A DNA stretch of 64,000 nucleotides. Source: Flavobacterium sp. MDT1-60. GTDB taxonomy: Bacteria; Bacteroidota; Bacteroidia; Flavobacteriales; Flavobacteriaceae. The translations under genes were made by a program, and so were the position numbers. Shown piece by piece: positions 61,310 to 64,000 of this stretch. The notes under the pieces were generated by a model that was not told where the DNA came from, did not search any database, and saw only the letters and a program-made list of their open reading frames with translations. The stretch spans positions 1,302,001-1,366,000 of the forward strand of contig NZ_CP062159.1 in assembly GCF_014844035.1 (NCBI RefSeq), written 5' to 3'. Each line of letters starts with the position of its first letter. Position 1 is the first letter of the stretch.

Positions 61310-61882
61310 ATGATTAACATCGTTTTATTTGGAAAGCCAGGAGCAGGAAAAGGAACTCAGGCAGAATTTTTAAAAGAGAAATACAAATTAACACATCTTT
61401 CTACAGGAGATATTTTTCGTTTTAATTTAAAAAATGATACAGATTTAGGTAAAAGAGCAAGAGTTTTTATGGACAATGGGGAATTGGTTCCTTGCGAAGT
61501 TACAACTGCAATGTTAATTGATGAAGTGAACAAACATTTAGATTCAAACGGGTTTTTGTTCGACGGTTACCCAAGAACTTTAGATCAGGCTGAAGCTTTA
61601 GATAAATTTTTACCAACAATCGGATCAAGTGTTACAGCAACTATTGCATTAGAAGCTGACGATGAAATTTTGGTAGCTCGTTTGTTAGAAAGAGGAAAAA
61701 CAAGCGGAAGAGTTGATGATCAGGACGAAGAAAAAATTCGTGTAAGATATCAGGAATACAACGAAAAAACAGCTCCATTAATTGGATATTATAAACAACA
61801 AAATAAGTTTCATGCCGTAAATGGTATCGGAACTATCGAAGAAATTACAGAGCGATTAACGTCAGTTATAGATAATTTGTAA
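61310..61882 (+). CDS. adk: Adenylate kinase
   Basis: The 190-residue enzyme has P-loop GKPGAGKGTQAEFL (8-21), STGDIFR, DGYPRT and a short LID (RLLERGKTSGRVDDQDEEKIRVR) without zinc cysteines. It balances AMP, ADP and ATP. This is the canonical copy; a more diverged homologue lies at 10454-11017. It clusters with hpt and obgE. Confidence 0.96.
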   Translation: MINIVLFGKPGAGKGTQAEFLKEKYKLTHLSTGDIFRFNLKNDTDLGKRARVFMDNGELVPCEVTTAMLIDEVNKHLDSNGFLFDGYPRTLDQAEALDKFLPTIGSSVTATIALEADDEILVARLLERGKTSGRVDDQDEEKIRVRYQEYNEKTAPLIGYYKQQNKFHAVNGIGTIEEITERLTSVIDNL

Positions 61883-61977
61883 TAAAATCTGTTTGAAGTT
61901 AAAAGTTGAATGTTGGAAGGAATTTGAAATAAGTTCTGAAAACATTTAACTTTTGACTTTTAACTTTAAACTTAAAA

Positions 61978-63252
61978 ATGGAAATACTAATAATATTTTT
62001 TCTAATACTATTAAACGGAGTTTTCTCGATGTCAGAAATTGCATTGATTTCGGCTAGAAAAAACAGATTGGAAACTGCTGCTAAAAAAGGAAATAAAAGT
62101 GCAAAAATTGCATTGGATTTAGCTAATTCTCCAAACAAGTTTTTATCTACAGTACAAATCGGAATTACCTTAATCGGAATTTTGACCGGTATTTATAGTG
62201 GAGATAAAATCACAATGGATGTTGAGACTTTTGTTGCCGGATTTGCGATTTTAAAACCGTATGCACATTCAGTTGCAGTTGGAATTGTGGTAGTAGTTTT
62301 AACGTTTTTTTCTTTGGTCTTAGGGGAATTATTGCCAAAACGAATTGGCTTAAATTACCCTGAAACGATAGCAAAAGCAGTAGCGCTGCCGATGAAAATA
62401 GTTTCGATAATTACGGCACCTTTCATTTGGTTGTTAACCTCATCAACTGATTTTTTACTGAATGTTCTACAGATAAAACCTTCAGCTGACGGAAAAGTGA
62501 CCGAAGAAGAAATAAAAGCCATTATAAAAGAAGGAACCGAAGGCGGAGAAGTTCAGGAAATTGAACAGGATATTGTGGAACGTGTTTTTCATATTGGCGA
62601 CCGAAAAGTAAATTCATTAATGACGCACCGTAAATCGGTAGACATGTTGCCATTAAATGCTGATAAAGACAAAATCAAAACATTGGTTTTAGAAGATTTG
62701 CATACTGTTTATCCAATTTATAATGATAATTACGATGATATTGTCGGAATCGTAACACTTAAAAATATATTCGCGAATATCGAAAGCGATCATTTTGATC
62801 TGTCGGCAATTATGACCGATCCTCCTTATTTGATGGAACAGACAACGGCTTACAAAGCGTTGGAAAATTTTAAAAGAACAGGAGTGCATTATGCTTTGGT
62901 TTCTGACGAATACGGAGTTTTTCAGGGAATTATTACATTGAATGATATTCTGGAAGCTTTAGTTGGAGATGCATCTGATTTTTATAAAGATGAATTCCAG
63001 TTAATCGAAAGAGAAGATGGTTCATGGCTGGTCGACGGGCATTACTCATTACACGATTTCCTAACCTATTTTGAGTTAGACGAATTAACCAATGATTATG
63101 AAGTTAACACCGTAAGCGGGATGATTATGACCGAGCTTTCACACATTCCAAAAGAAGGTGAAAAATTATATTGGCAAAAATTTGTGCTTGAAGTGATCGA
63201 CATGGACGGCGTAAAGATTGACAAAGTGTTGGTAAAAGCACTTAAAGAGTAA
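61978..63252 (+). CDS. CNNM/CBS-domain membrane protein (hemolysin family)
   Basis: The 424-residue protein has a DUF21/CNNM part (residues 1-185; FFLILLNGVFSMSEIALISARKNRLE, GITLIGILTGIYSGDK, SLVLGELLPKRIGLNYPE), a CBS pair (about 195-330; LMTHRKSVDMLPLN, IVGIVTLKNIF, GVFQGIITLNDILEALVGD) and a CorC_HlyC domain (about 340-424; REDGSWLVDGHYSLHDFL). Such proteins are linked to magnesium or cobalt efflux. The older name hemolysin is historical. Confidence 0.92.
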   Translation: MEILIIFFLILLNGVFSMSEIALISARKNRLETAAKKGNKSAKIALDLANSPNKFLSTVQIGITLIGILTGIYSGDKITMDVETFVAGFAILKPYAHSVAVGIVVVVLTFFSLVLGELLPKRIGLNYPETIAKAVALPMKIVSIITAPFIWLLTSSTDFLLNVLQIKPSADGKVTEEEIKAIIKEGTEGGEVQEIEQDIVERVFHIGDRKVNSLMTHRKSVDMLPLNADKDKIKTLVLEDLHTVYPIYNDNYDDIVGIVTLKNIFANIESDHFDLSAIMTDPPYLMEQTTAYKALENFKRTGVHYALVSDEYGVFQGIITLNDILEALVGDASDFYKDEFQLIEREDGSWLVDGHYSLHDFLTYFELDELTNDYEVNTVSGMIMTELSHIPKEGEKLYWQKFVLEVIDMDGVKIDKVLVKALKE

Positions 63253-63260
63253 AAATAAAT

Positions 63261-63317
63261 AGTTTTCAGTCACAGTTTTCAATCGCAGTCTGCACTGAAA
63301 ACTGTGACTGCGACTGA
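63261..63317. repeat. CAGTCACAGTTTTCA-type inverted repeat, copy 2
   Basis: AGTTTTCAGTCACAGTTTTC and ACTGAAAACTGTGACTGCGA arms 7 bases downstream of the preceding stop; relative of 52430-52492. Followed by AATCTAAAATCTAAAATC repeats up to obgE. Confidence 0.7.
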
Positions 63318-63394
63318 ATAAGAAAACAATAGAAGTTAGAAATAAGATTTAGAGCAATCTAAAATCTAAAATCTAAAATCTGAAATTCAAAACA

Positions 63395-64000
63395 ATGACA
63401 GAAGGAAATTTTGTAGATTACGTTAAGATATATGTTTCATCCGGAAAAGGAGGGAAAGGATCTACGCATTTACATAGAGAGAAATTTATTGAAAAAGGAG
63501 GCCCGGACGGTGGTGATGGTGGTCGTGGTGGACACGTATATTTAGTGGGGAATAAAGGTTTGTGGACATTATTTCACTTAAAATTTGCGCGCCATATTAA
63601 AGCCGGACATGGTGGAGATGGAGGAGGAGACCGTAGTACCGGTGCTGATGGAGATGATAAATTTATTGAAGTACCTTTAGGAACTGTCGTAAAAGATAAA
63701 GAAACCGGAGAAACCTTATTCGAAATTACTGAAGATGGTGAAAAACAAATTCTTTCAAAAGGAGGAAAAGGGGGTTTAGGAAACTGGCACTTTAGAAGTT
63801 CAACCAATCAAACGCCACGTTACGCGCAACCAGGTTTACCAGGTGTAGAAATGGATGTGATTCTGGAACTTAAAGTTTTGGCTGATGTTGGTTTGGTAGG
63901 TTTTCCAAATGCAGGAAAATCAACTTTGTTGTCTGTATTGACTTCTGCAAAACCAAAAATTGCCGATTATCCTTTTACAACTTTAAAACCAAACTTAGGA
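63395..64000 (+). CDS. obgE: GTPase ObgE/CgtA (3' end beyond window)
   Basis: I translated it from the ATG at 63395; 202 codons are present. The N-terminal Obg fold is complete ([56 protein letters not shown]) and the GTPase domain begins with the G1 loop [15 protein letters not shown] and [10 protein letters not shown]. Obg binds the large ribosomal subunit and links growth to stress signals. The C-terminal part lies outside the window. Confidence 0.95.
   Translation, partial: MTEGNFVDYVKIYVSSGKGGKGSTHLHREKFIEKGGPDGGDGGRGGHVYLVGNKGLWTLFHLKFARHIKAGHGGDGGGDRSTGADGDDKFIEVPLGTVVKDKETGETLFEITEDGEKQILSKGGKGGLGNWHFRSSTNQTPRYAQPGLPGVEMDVILELKVLADVGLVGFPNAGKSTLLSVLTSAKPKIADYPFTTLKPNLG

Noticed and set aside
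1..64000. CRISPR array
   Set aside because: Repeats found are inverted or irregularly spaced, without the constant repeat-spacer rhythm and without cas genes.

Overview
The window is a chromosomal segment of a Bacteroidota bacterium, most likely Flavobacterium or a close relative. The evidence is an AT-rich sequence, many lipoproteins with short Bacteroidota-type lipoboxes, a TonB-dependent receptor with ExbBD, DUF5683, SprT-like and GbsR/MarR families, Bacteroidota-type promoters (TTTG, 19 nt, TAnnTTTG; the clearest is in front of purK) and a dense set of intergenic inverted repeats. Most genes are ordinary chromosomal genes. No rRNA, CRISPR array, integrase or intact transposase is visible.

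Layout. 1-5.2 kb: an ABC exporter (permease cut by the window edge, plus ATPase) divergent from an NtrC-type response regulator and its histidine kinase, with a 16-bp palindrome and a sigma54-like element between them. 5.3-11 kb: small genes (DUF5684-like membrane protein, endonuclease V-like protein, VOC protein, a TIGR04222-like protein with a Cys/Ser/Gly tail, a PQQ-propeller protein and an extra adenylate kinase-like protein). 11.0-20.8 kb: an accessory region ending at the 3' end of a tRNA-Val gene and carrying six copies of the tRNA-proximal terminator hairpin, several with the tRNA 3'-end bases. It holds lipoproteins, a HELIH protein, DUF5683, a frameshifted lipoprotein, a propeller/YceI pair divergent from a membrane-anchored winged-helix regulator, and an XRE regulator. 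This looks like a decayed tRNA-associated island.

21-46 kb is mainly housekeeping: folC, exbB/exbD and a TonB-like protein, glutamate/leucine-type dehydrogenase, acyl-CoA dehydrogenase, M28 peptidase, SDR, SprT-like protein, MlaFE-type transporter, glycosyltransferase and methyltransferase, a KAS III-like enzyme, gcvP, a UbiA-like protein and a TIGR01777 epimerase. A composite inverted repeat of about 0.3 kb occurs twice here, in opposite orientation (24.4 and 38.1 kb). 44.5-47 kb is a small regulon: a GbsR/MarR-type regulator, a TM-DUF2071 protein and two paralogous membrane proteins, with the same inverted repeat (10-nt spacer) in front of both the regulator and the DUF2071 gene.

47.5-49.4 kb holds an unrecognised cluster: an 81-residue protein followed by two diverged paralogues without signal peptides. 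49.5-64 kb: M3 peptidase, purE, a two-gene AAA-ATPase/HNH cassette resembling the Septu (PtuA/PtuB) anti-phage pair placed between purE and purK, purK, a HEAT-like protein, a TonB-dependent receptor, a sorbosone-dehydrogenase-like lipoprotein, hpt, adk, a CNNM/CBS membrane protein and the start of obgE. The points most worth checking are the PtuAB-like cassette inside the pur locus, the unknown paralogue cluster, the tRNA-Val repeat island and the dual GbsR operators.
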